A stretch of DNA of 64,000 nucleotides, from positions 1 to 64,000 of the forward strand of contig NZ_JARRAF010000016.1 in the NCBI RefSeq assembly GCF_030129945.1, read 5' to 3'. The stretch's first letter is position 1, and each line of letters begins with the position of its first letter. The notes beneath the pieces are model-generated. The model was not told where the DNA came from, made no database searches, and saw only the letters and a program-made list of their open reading frames with translations. This document shows positions 41,918 to 51,107 of the stretch, piece by piece. The DNA is from Parachitinimonas caeni. GTDB lineage: Bacteria > Pseudomonadota > Gammaproteobacteria > Burkholderiales > Chitinimonadaceae. Position numbers and translations under genes: made by a program.

Positions 41918-42262
41918 CTAGCCGTGGTGCTGGCGGCTATCGGCAGGCGCTTCATCGCGCTCGTGCATGCTGTAGTCTCGCAATATCGTTGCCACCCGTA
42001 AGCGATAGTCGGCAAACACGCCATTCCGGCCGGCGACTTGGCTTGCGCGATGCGTTGCCTGATTTCGCCAGGCTTTCACGGCCGCCTCATCCCGCCAGTA
42101 CGATAGCGACAACAACTTGTTTGCGTGCTGCATGCTGGTGAATCGTTCAACTGAAATGAACCCGTCCATCTGCTCCAGCTGCGTGCGAAGCGTGGCGGCG
42201 TAGGCCAGATACGCGGATTGTTGCTCCTCGGGAACCTCTACCTCAAATATCACGGCAATCAT
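41918..42262 (-). CDS. ABM-family monooxygenase-like protein
   Basis: A 114-residue antibiotic-biosynthesis-monooxygenase (ABM) fold protein: [40 protein letters not shown] then [30 protein letters not shown]. Such small dimeric barrels oxidise aromatic compounds or act as heme or quinol handlers without cofactors. The ATG overlaps the stop of the upstream NIPSNAP gene by four bases. The pair is divergent from an ArsR regulator. Confidence 0.85.
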   Translation of the reverse strand: MIAVIFEVEVPEEQQSAYLAYAATLRTQLEQMDGFISVERFTSMQHANKLLSLSYWRDEAAVKAWRNQATHRASQVAGRNGVFADYRLRVATILRDYSMHERDEAPADSRQHHG

Positions 42263-42597
42263 GGTGTTTCCGTTGTGGGTTGGCGGCAAAAGGTACTGTC
42301 GAGAGTTTCGCAAAAGCTACGCTCTTCGCGCAGGATAAACCGAAGCTCCTGAGCCATTGCAAAATTGGACATGCCTTCCGCATCTTGTTTCAACCGGGCG
42401 CGATACGCTTCATAGGCCGCCAGACTTTCAAAGGCGATCAGGCCCCAAGCGATATCGTTGCTGCCTTCATGTGGCAGGAAGTAACCCAGCAGGTGGCCGC
42501 CGCAGCGGGGAATGATACGACCCCAGTTTTCGGCGTACTGTCTGAAAGCCGCTCTCTGGAAGGGATCAATTTGATAACGAATGAAACAGGTAATCAT
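42259..42597 (-). CDS. NIPSNAP-family protein
   Basis: A 112-residue NIPSNAP/ABM-like ferredoxin-fold protein: [74 protein letters not shown] lies six bases before the ATG. It is first in a two-gene unit with the ABM protein and both probably act on one small aromatic or lipid compound. The longer open frame running to 42798 would cross the regulator gene and is rejected. Confidence 0.85.
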   Translation of the reverse strand: MITCFIRYQIDPFQRAAFRQYAENWGRIIPRCGGHLLGYFLPHEGSNDIAWGLIAFESLAAYEAYRARLKQDAEGMSNFAMAQELRFILREERSFCETLDSTFCRQPTTETP

Positions 42598-42648
42598 GGG
42601 TGCCTCCTGAATGAGATGTCCGCCAAGATAACGGCTTGTCAGATCTAG

Positions 42649-42672
42649 ATGGTTCGGCCAAGATCGAACCAT
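42649..42672. promoter_or_regulatory. Operator palindrome at the ArsR start
   Basis: Perfect 8-base inverted repeat ATGGTTCG and CGAACCAT separated by eight bases. The right arm contains the first two bases of the regulator's start codon. It sits in the 73-base gap between the divergent units and probably controls both. Confidence 0.65.
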
Positions 42673-43357
42673 GAAAGACGGACCGAATATCGTAGTTATT
42701 GCAGCCTTGATTGGTGACCACAGTCGGGCTGACATCCTCACCGCGCTAATGGCTGACCGCGCCATGACTGCAACCGAGCTGGCCAATCTCGCCAACATCA
42801 GTAAAGCGACAGCGAGTGGACATCTGGCAAAACTGCTAGAGGCAGGTTTGTTGACAGTAGAGGCGCAAGGCCGCCATCGGTACTACCGGTTGGCGGATGA
42901 GGATATCGCCCAGTTACTCGAATCTTTGATGGGAGTGGCATTTCGAACGGGCGCAGTGCGCCTGCGTTCCAGCCCGAGAGAACCTGCCCTTCGCTATGCC
43001 CGGGTTTGCTATGACCATCTGGCAGGGGAGGTAGGGGTGCGTGTTTACGATAGTCTGAAGCGGTCAGATGCCTTGATTGCCGCAGAGGATGGTCTGGTAC
43101 TAAGCGAGTGTGGCAGCAAGCGGTTTCTACAGTTAGGAATAGACCTTGATAAGTTGCGATGTCGCCATCGTAGTTTTTGCCGCCCCTGTCTGGATTGGAG
43201 CGAGCGACGACATCATCTGGCCGGTGGTCTAGGTGCCGCCCTGTTGGCGCGTGTATTGGAACTCGGCTGGGCAAAAAGGGATAAGGACTCGCGCATCATC
43301 CGCTTTCATCCACAAGGGCATCATGCACTGGAGCAATGGCTGTCAGCGGGAACCTGA
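42671..43357 (+). CDS. ArsR-type transcriptional regulator
   Basis: A 228-residue regulator: winged helix-turn-helix at about residues 10-85 ([58 protein letters not shown]) and a longer C-terminal domain with a Cys/His-rich patch, [19 protein letters not shown], which could bind a metal or sense oxidation. The same architecture occurs in ArsR-like regulators of small monooxygenases. It is divergent from the NIPSNAP/ABM pair, and an operator palindrome overlaps its start codon. Confidence 0.88.
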   Translation: MKDGPNIVVIAALIGDHSRADILTALMADRAMTATELANLANISKATASGHLAKLLEAGLLTVEAQGRHRYYRLADEDIAQLLESLMGVAFRTGAVRLRSSPREPALRYARVCYDHLAGEVGVRVYDSLKRSDALIAAEDGLVLSECGSKRFLQLGIDLDKLRCRHRSFCRPCLDWSERRHHLAGGLGAALLARVLELGWAKRDKDSRIIRFHPQGHHALEQWLSAGT

Positions 43358-43701
43358 CACTGCCGACGTTCAAGATCAAGCGTTGAATCTGACCCAGCCT
43401 CTGCGACCAGGGCCGGACAAGTCGAAGAGGGGCCGAAGAGGGGCCGAAGCACCCCTGCCAGAGCCGTTGCGGGCGGGGTTTTGCACGGGTTATGGGTTTT
43501 GATTCAGCCCTGCCGGGTTGGCCTTGGCGGTTTGGTGCGCATTTTTGCGGTTTGTTGGCATTTAATGCCAATGCTGCGCTGCTTTTCCGGTAATTTCGCA
43601 ATCACATTGCGCGGTCGGTTTCGTATCCTCTCGCCATTAAGACCAAATAAGCGCGCCTGTTGGCGCGTCGCTTCCCCAAAAACCGGATAGAGGATTACAG
43701 C
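43358..43701. other. Intergenic region between arsR-type gene and hpd
   Basis: About 340 bases without a gene. GAAGAGGGGCC is repeated in tandem 2.4 times at 43424-43449. The last part should hold the hpd promoter; AGAGGA before 43702 is its ribosome site. Confidence 0.4.
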
Positions 43702-44787
43702 ATGGCCGATCTTTTCGACAACCCCATGGGACTGATGGGTTTTGAATTCGTTGAATTCGCTTCTCCGAAGCCTAATGTGCTCGAACCCCTGTTCGAGAAG
43801 ATGGGTTTTACGCTGGTAGCACGCCATCGCTCTAAAGATGTGCTGCTGTATCGCCAGGGCGATATCAACTTTATTGTCAACCGCGAGCCGAAGAGCCACG
43901 CTGCCTATTTTGCGGCTGAGCATGGCCCTAGCGCCTGCGGTATGGCTTTCCGCGTCAAGGATTCGCACCATGCCTATCACCGTGCGCTGGAGCTGGGCGC
44001 CCAACCCGTTGAGATCCCGACGGGCCCCATGGAACTGAAGCTGCCGGCGATCAAGGGTATTGGCGGTGCGCCACTGTATCTGATCGACCGGTTCGAAGAT
44101 GGTAAGTCAATCTACGATATCGACTTCGAGTTCATCGAAGGCGTAGACCGTCACCCCAAGGGCTACGGCTTCAAGATCGTCGATCACCTGACCCACAACG
44201 TTTATCGCGGCCGGATGAAGTTCTGGGCGGATTTTTATGAGCATCTGTTCAATTTCCGCGAGATCCGCTACTTCGATATCAAGGGTGAGTACACCGGCCT
44301 GACATCAAAGGCCATGACCGCACCGGATGGCATGATCCGCATTCCGCTGAATGAAGAAGCCTCCAAAGGCACCGGCCAGATTGAGGAATATCTGATGCAG
44401 TTCAACGGCGAGGGCATCCAGCATATCGCCCTGCTGAGCGACAACATTTTTGCCAGCATCGACATGTTGCGTGAAGCCGGTGTGCCCTTGATGACCGCAC
44501 CGCGCGATACCTATTACGAAATGCTGGAAGAACGCCTGCCGGGACATGGCGAGAAAGTGTCGGAACTGCAGATGCGCGGCATTTTGCTTGATGGCACAAC
44601 CGAGGGCGGCAATAAGCGTCTGTTGCTGCAAATTTTCTCGGAAACCATGCTTGGCCCGGTCTTCTTTGAGTTTATCCAGCGCAAGGGGGATGAAGGCTTT
44701 GGCGAAGGTAACTTCAAGGCGCTATTCGAGTCGCTGGAACGTGACCAGATTCGCCGTGGTGTGATCAAGGCGGAGGCCCAGGTATGA
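43702..44787 (+). CDS. hpd: 4-hydroxyphenylpyruvate dioxygenase
   Basis: Iron enzyme that converts 4-hydroxyphenylpyruvate to homogentisate in tyrosine breakdown. The 361-residue protein has two VOC-type halves: N-terminal [18 protein letters not shown], then the iron-binding [19 protein letters not shown] and C-terminal [35 protein letters not shown], where two histidines and one glutamate hold the iron. Start supported by AGAGGA. Overlaps the following VOC gene by four bases. Confidence 0.95.
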   Translation: MADLFDNPMGLMGFEFVEFASPKPNVLEPLFEKMGFTLVARHRSKDVLLYRQGDINFIVNREPKSHAAYFAAEHGPSACGMAFRVKDSHHAYHRALELGAQPVEIPTGPMELKLPAIKGIGGAPLYLIDRFEDGKSIYDIDFEFIEGVDRHPKGYGFKIVDHLTHNVYRGRMKFWADFYEHLFNFREIRYFDIKGEYTGLTSKAMTAPDGMIRIPLNEEASKGTGQIEEYLMQFNGEGIQHIALLSDNIFASIDMLREAGVPLMTAPRDTYYEMLEERLPGHGEKVSELQMRGILLDGTTEGGNKRLLLQIFSETMLGPVFFEFIQRKGDEGFGEGNFKALFESLERDQIRRGVIKAEAQV

Positions 44788-45332
44788 AGATTGATCGCAT
44801 CCACCACGTTGCGTACCGCTGTAAAGATGCCAAGGAAACCGTGCTCTGGTATCAGAAGATGCTGAACATGGATTTTGTGCTGGCGATTGCCGAGGATCTG
44901 GTGCCTTCCACCAAAGAGCCGGACCCGTATATGCACATCTTCCTCGATGCCGGTAATGGCAATGTGCTGGCCTTCTTTGAACTGCCGACCAAGCCGGAAA
45001 TGGGGCGTGACCCTAATACGCCGGTGTGGGTGCAGCACATTGCTTTCAGGGTGAAGGATCGCGCTGAGCTGCTCGAATACAAGGCGCATCTGGAAGCGAA
45101 TGGCGTGGAGGTGCTGGGTGTGACCGATCACGGCGCCTTTCACTCAATCTACTTCTTCGACCCGAATGGTCATCGCCTGGAGCTGGCTTGTCCGGACCCA
45201 GATGAGGCCAATATGCTCAAACGTATGGATGAAGTGAAGTGGGACATGCTGGAGGAGTGGTCGCAGACCAAGCGTGCACCCAAGCATGCTGCCTTCTTCC
45301 ATAAACGAGAGTTTGAGGAACAGCAGGCATGA
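44784..45332 (+). CDS. VOC-family protein between hpd and phhA
   Basis: A 182-residue vicinal-oxygen-chelate protein: [89 protein letters not shown]. The histidines and glutamates at the ends of the beta units would bind a metal. ATGA overlaps at both ends tie it to hpd and phhA, so it almost certainly serves phenylalanine/tyrosine metabolism, perhaps as an isomerase, hydrolase or dioxygenase acting on an intermediate. Exact reaction unknown. Confidence 0.85.
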   Translation: MKIDRIHHVAYRCKDAKETVLWYQKMLNMDFVLAIAEDLVPSTKEPDPYMHIFLDAGNGNVLAFFELPTKPEMGRDPNTPVWVQHIAFRVKDRAELLEYKAHLEANGVEVLGVTDHGAFHSIYFFDPNGHRLELACPDPDEANMLKRMDEVKWDMLEEWSQTKRAPKHAAFFHKREFEEQQA

Positions 45333-46219
45333 GCCAGACCGCAATACCGCCCGCCGAGAAGGTAAAGCATGGCATGGCCGATCCGGACTTGGCAGCGCCG
45401 AGCCCGGACTGGACCATTGATCAGGGCTGGGAGAACTACACCGCCGAGGAGCATGGCGTTTGGAAGACGCTCTACGAGCGCCAGATCAAGCTGCTTGAAA
45501 ACCGCGCCTGTGACGAATTCGTTGCCGGTATGCACGCCTTGCCGATGGGGCCGGACGAAATCCCCAACTTCAAGAAGTTATCAGAAGTGCTGATGAAGAA
45601 AACCGGCTGGCAGGTCGTGGCGGTGCCGGGCCTGGTGCCTGACGATGTATTCTTTGAGCACCTGGCCAACCGGCGTTTTCCATCCGGCAACTTTATCCGC
45701 AAGCCGCACGAGCTGGACTATCTGGAAGAGCCGGATGTATTCCATGATGTGTTCGGCCATGTGCCGATGTTGATGAACCCGGTATTTGCCGACTATATCC
45801 AGGCTTATGGCGTGGGTGGCTTGAAGGCGCAGAAGCTGGGCATGCTCAAGCAACTAGCCCGGGTTTACTGGTATACCGTCGAGTTTGGCCTGGTTCGGCA
45901 GCGCAACGGCCTGCGTATCTATGGTGCTGGCATCGCGTCGAGCTACACCGAGAGCCTCTTCTGCACCGACGATCCATCGCCGAATCGTATCCGCTTCGAG
46001 TTGGAGCGGGTGATGCGCACCAATTACCGCATCGACGATTTTCAGGAAGTCTATTTCGTGCTGGATAACCTCGAAGCGTTGCTGGAGCTTGATCGTATCG
46101 ATTTTGCACCGATCTATGAGCGCATCAAGGCGCAGCCAGAACTGCAACCTTGGGACGTCGCGCCAGAAGACGAAGTGCTGCACCGTGGCACGGGTGTCTA
46201 CCACGACGCCAAACGCTGA
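45329..46219 (+). CDS. phhA: Phenylalanine 4-hydroxylase
   Basis: Pterin- and iron-dependent hydroxylase making tyrosine from phenylalanine. The 296-residue catalytic-domain-only form is typical for bacteria. The iron ligands are His139 and His144 in VFHDVFGHVP and Glu185 in YWYTVEFGL, each one residue from the numbering of the Chromobacterium violaceum enzyme. Third gene of the hpd-VOC-phhA operon with a four-base overlap. The pterin dehydratase phhB is not in the window. Confidence 0.96.
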   Translation: MSQTAIPPAEKVKHGMADPDLAAPSPDWTIDQGWENYTAEEHGVWKTLYERQIKLLENRACDEFVAGMHALPMGPDEIPNFKKLSEVLMKKTGWQVVAVPGLVPDDVFFEHLANRRFPSGNFIRKPHELDYLEEPDVFHDVFGHVPMLMNPVFADYIQAYGVGGLKAQKLGMLKQLARVYWYTVEFGLVRQRNGLRIYGAGIASSYTESLFCTDDPSPNRIRFELERVMRTNYRIDDFQEVYFVLDNLEALLELDRIDFAPIYERIKAQPELQPWDVAPEDEVLHRGTGVYHDAKR

Positions 46220-46223
46220 TGGA

Positions 46224-46255
46224 AACCCTTCCGCTGCCAAGGGGGTGGAAGGGTT
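46224..46255 (+). terminator. Hairpin between phhA and the FAH gene
   Basis: AACCCTTCC and GGAAGGGTT arms with a 14-base loop, followed by CAATTTAATC. A weak terminator or attenuator; it may reduce readthrough into the FAH gene. Confidence 0.5.
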
Positions 46256-46300
46256 CAATTTAATCAAGACGGGCTGCCAGCCTCTCGGAAAACTAGATAC

Positions 46301-47281
46301 ATGAAACTTGCCTCTCTCAAGCATGGCCGCGATGGCCGCCTGGTCGTGGTCAGCCGCGACCTCAAGCACTGCGTCGAAGTCTCTGATATTGCCAGGACGA
46401 TGCAAGCCGCTTTGGACGACTGGGCGCAGATCGAGCCCAGATTACGCGAGGCCTCTGACCGTCTGAATGCCGGCCAGGAAAGTCGCGCCCAGGCTTTCGA
46501 CCCTGCGCAGTGCGCAGCGCCGTTGCCACGCGCTTATCAGTGGGTGGATGGCTCGGCCTACCTCAACCACGTTGAACTGGTGCGCAAGGCGCGCAATGCC
46601 GAAATGCCACCTTCTTTCTACACCGACCCGCTGATGTATCAGGGCGGTTCGGACGATCTGCTGGGCCCCCGTGATGCGATCACGATTCGGGATGAAGCCT
46701 GGGGAACCGATCTGGAAGCGGAAGTTGCTGTCATTACCGATGACGTGGCCATCGGTACCCAGTCGGCCGATGCCCAGAAGCACATCAAGTTGGTGATGCT
46801 GGTAAATGACGTCAGTTTGCGCGGACTGATCCCGAATGAGCTGGCCAAAGGCTTTGGCTTTGTCTTGTCAAAGCCTGCCAGTGCCTTCTCGCCGGTAGCG
46901 GTGACGCCTGATGAGCTGGAAGGCCATTGGCGCGAAGGCAAGCTGCACTTGCCGCTGCGCACCTGGATTAACGGCAAGTGGTTTGGCGAACCCAACGCCG
47001 GGGAGGAAATGACGTTCAGCCACGCCGATCTGATTGCCCATCTGGCAAACACCCGCAAGCTGGGTGCAGGTTCCATTGTCGGTTCTGGCACGATTTCCAA
47101 CAAGGATCGTTCCCGAGGATTTTGCTGTATCGCTGAAGTACGAATGATCGAAACCATTGAGCAGGGCAAGCCGGTGACCCCTTTCCTCAAGCATGGGGAC
47201 TCCGTGAAGATCGAAATGCTCGACGATAAAGGCCAGTCAATTTTTGGCAGCATCGAGCAAACCGTACAGCTCGTGTCCTGA
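46301..47281 (+). CDS. Fumarylacetoacetate hydrolase family protein
   Basis: A 326-residue FAH-fold hydrolase. It has the metal-site region DLEAEVAVITDDV, LVNDVSLRGLIPNELAKGFGFVLSKP, and GSGTISNKDRSRGFCCIAE near the end. With hpd and phhA next to it, cleavage of fumarylacetoacetate (last step of tyrosine breakdown) is the likely role, although homogentisate dioxygenase and maleylacetoacetate isomerase genes are not in the window. It follows phhA by 81 bases and is closed by a strong terminator. Confidence 0.88.
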   Translation: MKLASLKHGRDGRLVVVSRDLKHCVEVSDIARTMQAALDDWAQIEPRLREASDRLNAGQESRAQAFDPAQCAAPLPRAYQWVDGSAYLNHVELVRKARNAEMPPSFYTDPLMYQGGSDDLLGPRDAITIRDEAWGTDLEAEVAVITDDVAIGTQSADAQKHIKLVMLVNDVSLRGLIPNELAKGFGFVLSKPASAFSPVAVTPDELEGHWREGKLHLPLRTWINGKWFGEPNAGEEMTFSHADLIAHLANTRKLGAGSIVGSGTISNKDRSRGFCCIAEVRMIETIEQGKPVTPFLKHGDSVKIEMLDDKGQSIFGSIEQTVQLVS

Positions 47282-47343
47282 TAGGGTTTATGGCCCGAGG
47301 GGCCGCGTCCCTTTCTTGAATCGTATAGGTCGCTTGTTGCATC

Positions 47344-47394
47344 AGGCGGCCGCTTTAGCAGGCTTGGCTTGCTGAAGCGGCCGCCTTTGTATTT
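47344..47394 (+). terminator. Terminator after the tyrosine-breakdown operon
   Basis: AGGCGGCCGCTT (47344-47355) pairs with AAGCGGCCGCCT (47375-47386), with further pairing inside the loop, and is followed by TTGTATTTT. Confidence 0.88.
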
Positions 47395-47460
47395 TCCAGC
47401 GTATTTGTTCCATATTGGCTCGACATCCTCGTCTGATCACCTTCGCGATGGGGGGTCGGC

Positions 47461-47484
47461 AAACCTGACGTCAACGGAACCTAA
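47461..47484 (+). repeat. Dispersed repeat end upstream of the secreted hydrolase
   Basis: AAACCTGACGTCAACGGAAC followed by CTAA. It matches, in reverse complement, the end at 49278-49302 including the internal AGGTTTGC, so the two copies are of one subtype and flank the hydrolase gene facing outward. Confidence 0.75.
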
Positions 47485-47561
47485 TCGGAACATTCGCAGT
47501 GGGGCGGTGTCCCACCTGCTGCCTGTATTTCCCCGTCAACGATTCGTTCGATTCTCTCGCC

Positions 47562-49280
47562 ATGGTCAAACCACTGTTTTCTTCTGCCTTCTCTCGCGGG
47601 ATGCTGATGCTCGGCTTGTTGCCTGGGCTGGCTATTGCGGCAGCAAATCATCAGCAAGTGGTGCCAACGCCCGCTACAGCGGGGCCATACCCGGTGGCTT
47701 GCAGCAATCTGGCGCATGATGCGGGGGCCATCAATCGTCTGGGGGCATCGCTGGACCAGTTGTGGAATGGTAAGGATGGTCAGCCGACCTATTTGTCGCA
47801 GGTGCTGGCTCGGCCTGACGATGCCGTGCAGTTCAAGTTGCGCATACCGGATGACGGCAGTTTGTATCCCCGCTTTGCCAATCAGGAACTGCCGATTGTC
47901 TCGCTGGTGTGTTATCCAACCATTGCCGATAATCCGCGCCCCAGCTATCGCTTGCCTGATGGTCAGGAAATTCCCCATATGGATGGTGCGGGGGAACTGC
48001 CCCTGCTGGCCGAAGGCGGCGAGCGTCTGCCGCTGATCGTTTACAGTCATGGGCTGGGGGGAAGCCCGCTCAATGAGCATGCATTGGGGAGCATCTTCCG
48101 GTTCGCCAGCTACGGCTACATCGTGCTCAACCCGTTTCATGGCGACAAGCGGATCAAGGAAGTCAAGATCGAGAATTTCAGCGACGTGGCGGATATGTTG
48201 CTGAATTTCAACCAATATGTGGAGTTGCAGGCCCTGCGGCCGCTGACCTTGCGTGCCGCCATTACAGACTTGCTGCAACGGCCAGGATACCGCGAGCGTA
48301 TTCATCCTGACCGTATTGGCGGTTTCGGCGGCAGCCTGGGCGGGGAAGCTCTGATGCTGGCGATGGGGGCTGAGTTGACTCGCAACATCAAGCTGGATTC
48401 GCGCCCGGTGGAGCAAGATCCCCGAATCCGGGCCGCTGCCGCATTTGTGCCCTATTCGGGTCAGACCTTTCTGCCGGCATTCGGACGCGGCCAGCAAGGT
48501 GCCCGTTTTGTGACGCGACCATTCATGGCCATTTCGGGCAGCTCTGATCCGGTGGCTCCGGTGGATATGACTACAGATGCCTTGCGGAAAGTGCAGGGTA
48601 GTCGCTACCTGATTACCCTGCAGGACGTGCCCCACCGTTATCTGCCAGAGTACGCCAACGACATTTATGGCTGGGTGATCCCGTTTTTCGACGCTTATCT
48701 GAAGGAAGATCTGGCTGCGCTGACGCGGTTGACGCGCATGGCCAGCGTTGATGGCGGGTTGCAGGATCAGATTGTGATGGACCGCACCTTGCCCACACCG
48801 CTTTCAGCCAACCAGGTAGTGCTATCGGAATTCGTGAATAGCCGCACCGGTCATTTTCTAAGCGCTGTGGATATACCAGAGGTCGAGCTGCTGATGGCAC
48901 ATGCCAGCCAGGGATGGACGGCCACCGGTCAGCGCTTCAAAGCCTGGCAAAGCGGCGGACCTGCCAGCATCTGCCGTTTTTACCGCGCCGGTGGCGGGGT
49001 GCTCGATGGGGCGGATAGTTTGTATTACACGCCGGACCAGGCCCTGTGCGACTGGGGGCGAACCTTGCCGGACTGGCTGTATCTGGGACGGCCGATTCAG
49101 CTGGCACAGCCCGGTGCTCAGGGTGAATGCCCGTTGGCAACGCTGGGGGTGAGCCGGGCTTATAACCGCGCGGCGCACGGGACGATCAACTACCGCTTTG
49201 TCACCAGCCAGTCTGAACTACGCCAGTTGCAAAATGAGGGCTGGCAGATCGAGGCAACCGATCTGTGCGCACCCCTCTAG
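47562..49280 (+). CDS. Secreted alpha/beta hydrolase with C-terminal DUF5648 domain
   Basis: A 572-residue exported hydrolase, probably lipase or esterase-like. Signal peptide of about 28 residues ending AIAAA. The alpha/beta hydrolase part shows the oxyanion region LIVYSHGLGGSP (about 159-170), the nucleophile elbow GGFGGSLGGE (Ser258) and a late histidine in VPHRYLPEY. Residues about 434-572 resemble DUF5648 (EFVNSRTGHFLSAVDIPEV, GWTATGQRFKAW, CRFYRAGGG), a module found at the end of secreted hydrolases and possibly a binding domain. The stop TAG at 49278-49280 is the first codon-sized part of a dispersed repeat. Substrate not known. Confidence 0.82.
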   Translation: MVKPLFSSAFSRGMLMLGLLPGLAIAAANHQQVVPTPATAGPYPVACSNLAHDAGAINRLGASLDQLWNGKDGQPTYLSQVLARPDDAVQFKLRIPDDGSLYPRFANQELPIVSLVCYPTIADNPRPSYRLPDGQEIPHMDGAGELPLLAEGGERLPLIVYSHGLGGSPLNEHALGSIFRFASYGYIVLNPFHGDKRIKEVKIENFSDVADMLLNFNQYVELQALRPLTLRAAITDLLQRPGYRERIHPDRIGGFGGSLGGEALMLAMGAELTRNIKLDSRPVEQDPRIRAAAAFVPYSGQTFLPAFGRGQQGARFVTRPFMAISGSSDPVAPVDMTTDALRKVQGSRYLITLQDVPHRYLPEYANDIYGWVIPFFDAYLKEDLAALTRLTRMASVDGGLQDQIVMDRTLPTPLSANQVVLSEFVNSRTGHFLSAVDIPEVELLMAHASQGWTATGQRFKAWQSGGPASICRFYRAGGGVLDGADSLYYTPDQALCDWGRTLPDWLYLGRPIQLAQPGAQGECPLATLGVSRAYNRAAHGTINYRFVTSQSELRQLQNEGWQIEATDLCAPL

Positions 49281-49302
49281 GCTCTGTTGACCTGAGGTTT
49301 GC
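49278..49302 (-). repeat. Dispersed repeat end; supplies the hydrolase stop codon
   Basis: TAGGCTCTGTTGACCTGAGG then TTTGC, read on the plus strand. The leading TAG is the hydrolase stop. With the inverted end at 51090-51107 it brackets the M64 protease gene. Confidence 0.82.
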
Positions 49303-49505
49303 AGAGACAGGCTTGGCGGTGACTTGGCAGGCTAAATCGCCTGCTTTGATAGTCGGCCTTGATGACTATCAATCAATTCGAAAAATTTGCACGGATTTTT
49401 GTCAGGCAAACGAAATTCCATACAATCGCATTGATCTTCAATTGGCCATGATGGATGGCAGGCTCGGCATGGGCCGAGCCGTCTGTCGGATCAGGAGGTC
49501 ATACG

Positions 49506-51089
49506 ATGAAGCGGGTCTTTTCGATTGCCTTGGCCGGGACGCTGGCCACTTCCCTTCCCGTTTTTGCTGACAGCCTGCTGCTGCGCATGGAGCAAAGTAC
49601 CGTTGCGGGCAGCAAGGATTTCACTTTGTTGGGCGCACAGTCCGGCTCGTTTCGCCACCAGCCGGGGTTGACCACGGCCGGGCAGGATTATTTGCTGCTG
49701 GTTGGTCGCGATGCCCAGGGGCATACCCTGTTCGAGCTGCCAGTAGATAATCCTGGCCGGTTGCATGCAGAAGGCTTCAGTCTGCAGTCCGGGCAGATCG
49801 AATTTGTCCGCGATATTCTCCGCCCCAGAGCTTATTTCGAAGTGAGTGTGCCGAATCCGGCAGGACTCGACAGCGTGGTGGTTGTCCCCAGGCACGCCAA
49901 TGGCAACGGTTTTGCCGAGGGTGGGCGGGTTTTCGACAGGCAAACACTGGATGCCGCCTTGCAGCGCAAACATATCAGCGAGGGTAGCTTCGCCGCGACG
50001 GCAACCGATCTGCACGTGAGTGGCCCGGCTGCACAGCGGATGGATATCGTGTTGATCGGAGATGGCTATACCGGTGCCGAGATGACCAAGTGGGCTGCAG
50101 ATGCCCAGCGCGTGACAGATGGCCTGTTGGCCGACCCCCTGTTTGCTGCGCACAAGAATCAGATGAACATCCGCCGGGTGGATGTCGTCAGCGCCGAGTC
50201 GGGTGTGGATGAGCCCGACAAGAATATCTACAAGAACACCGCACTGGGGGTGCAGATCAGCTGCTATGGGCTTGATCGGCTGGTTTGTGCCGACGAGGAC
50301 TTGGTATACGGCGCAATCAGCCCGGTCTTGGCTGCAGATGCGCGGGATGTGATTGTGGTGATTGCCAATTCGACCCGTTATGGGGGGGCTGGCGGCAATA
50401 TCGCCACCATGACCATGCACCCCTCTGCAACCGAGCTGGCCTTGCATGAAATTGGCCATACTGCATTCAAATTGGCTGATGAATATGACTATGGCACCTG
50501 TGATACCAGCCAGGAACCCGCACAAGCCAATGTAACGATGCAGACCAATCGTGCCAGCATCAAGTGGGGCAGTCTGATTGATGCGTCAACGCCCGTGCCG
50601 ACGCCAACCGGTACCTACGCCAATGGCACGGTCGGACTGTTTGCCGGTGGCCAATACTGCAAGACTGGCAAATACCGGCCAACTGAAAATTCCCGCATGC
50701 GGGCGTTGGGACAGCCCTGGCATGCCGTTAACGAACGCCGGGCGGCAGCCGTGTTCGATGCTTACTCGGGCGGCGGCAGCAACAATGGCCCCGTCACAGT
50801 CAATGGCAGTCTGAGCGTCGGCCAGAGCGTGAATATTCCGAATGGCACCAGTTATCGCAGCAATAGCGGCGGGCAGTTCACCCTGCAGCTGACGGGGCCT
50901 GCCTCGGCAGACTTCAACCTTTATCTGTATCGGTGGAATGGTTCAGCTTGGGCGCTCGTTGCGCAGGCAACCGGCCCTGGTGCCAATGAGACCCTGCAGT
51001 ACAACGGCAGCCCCGGCTATTACTACGCGAAGATCAGGGCCAGTTCGGGAAGCGGTGCCTATACCTTGAAGTACACATTCCCCAAGTGA
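49506..51089 (+). CDS. Secreted M64 (IgA peptidase-type) metalloprotease with PPC domain
   Basis: A 527-residue zinc protease. Signal peptide of 21 residues (ending VFA). The M64 catalytic motif is HEIGHTAFKLADEYDYG (about 314-330), with two histidines and a downstream acidic residue for zinc. N-terminal part matches the M64 accessory region (DIVLIGDGYTGAEM). The C-terminal 100 residues form a bacterial pre-peptidase C-terminal domain (SLSVGQSVNIPNGTSYRSNS, FNLYLYRWNGSAW, GYYYAKIRASSGSGAYTL), usually removed after secretion. AGGAGG precedes the start. Actual IgA cleavage is not implied. Confidence 0.9.
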   Translation: MKRVFSIALAGTLATSLPVFADSLLLRMEQSTVAGSKDFTLLGAQSGSFRHQPGLTTAGQDYLLLVGRDAQGHTLFELPVDNPGRLHAEGFSLQSGQIEFVRDILRPRAYFEVSVPNPAGLDSVVVVPRHANGNGFAEGGRVFDRQTLDAALQRKHISEGSFAATATDLHVSGPAAQRMDIVLIGDGYTGAEMTKWAADAQRVTDGLLADPLFAAHKNQMNIRRVDVVSAESGVDEPDKNIYKNTALGVQISCYGLDRLVCADEDLVYGAISPVLAADARDVIVVIANSTRYGGAGGNIATMTMHPSATELALHEIGHTAFKLADEYDYGTCDTSQEPAQANVTMQTNRASIKWGSLIDASTPVPTPTGTYANGTVGLFAGGQYCKTGKYRPTENSRMRALGQPWHAVNERRAAAVFDAYSGGGSNNGPVTVNGSLSVGQSVNIPNGTSYRSNSGGQFTLQLTGPASADFNLYLYRWNGSAWALVAQATGPGANETLQYNGSPGYYYAKIRASSGSGAYTLKYTFPK

Positions 51090-51107
51090 GCGTCAACAGA
51101 ACCTAGT
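51090..51107 (+). repeat. Dispersed repeat end; supplies the araC-type stop codon
   Basis: GCGTCAACAGAACCTAGT. It begins right at the M64 stop and its CTA (51103-51105) is the stop codon of the leftward AraC gene, so two converging genes end inside one short repeat. Confidence 0.82.

Noticed and set aside
43424-43449. Tandem GAAGAGGGGCC repeat as a CRISPR or regulatory array
   Set aside because: Only about 2.4 units of 11 bases without spacers; a simple short tandem duplication.
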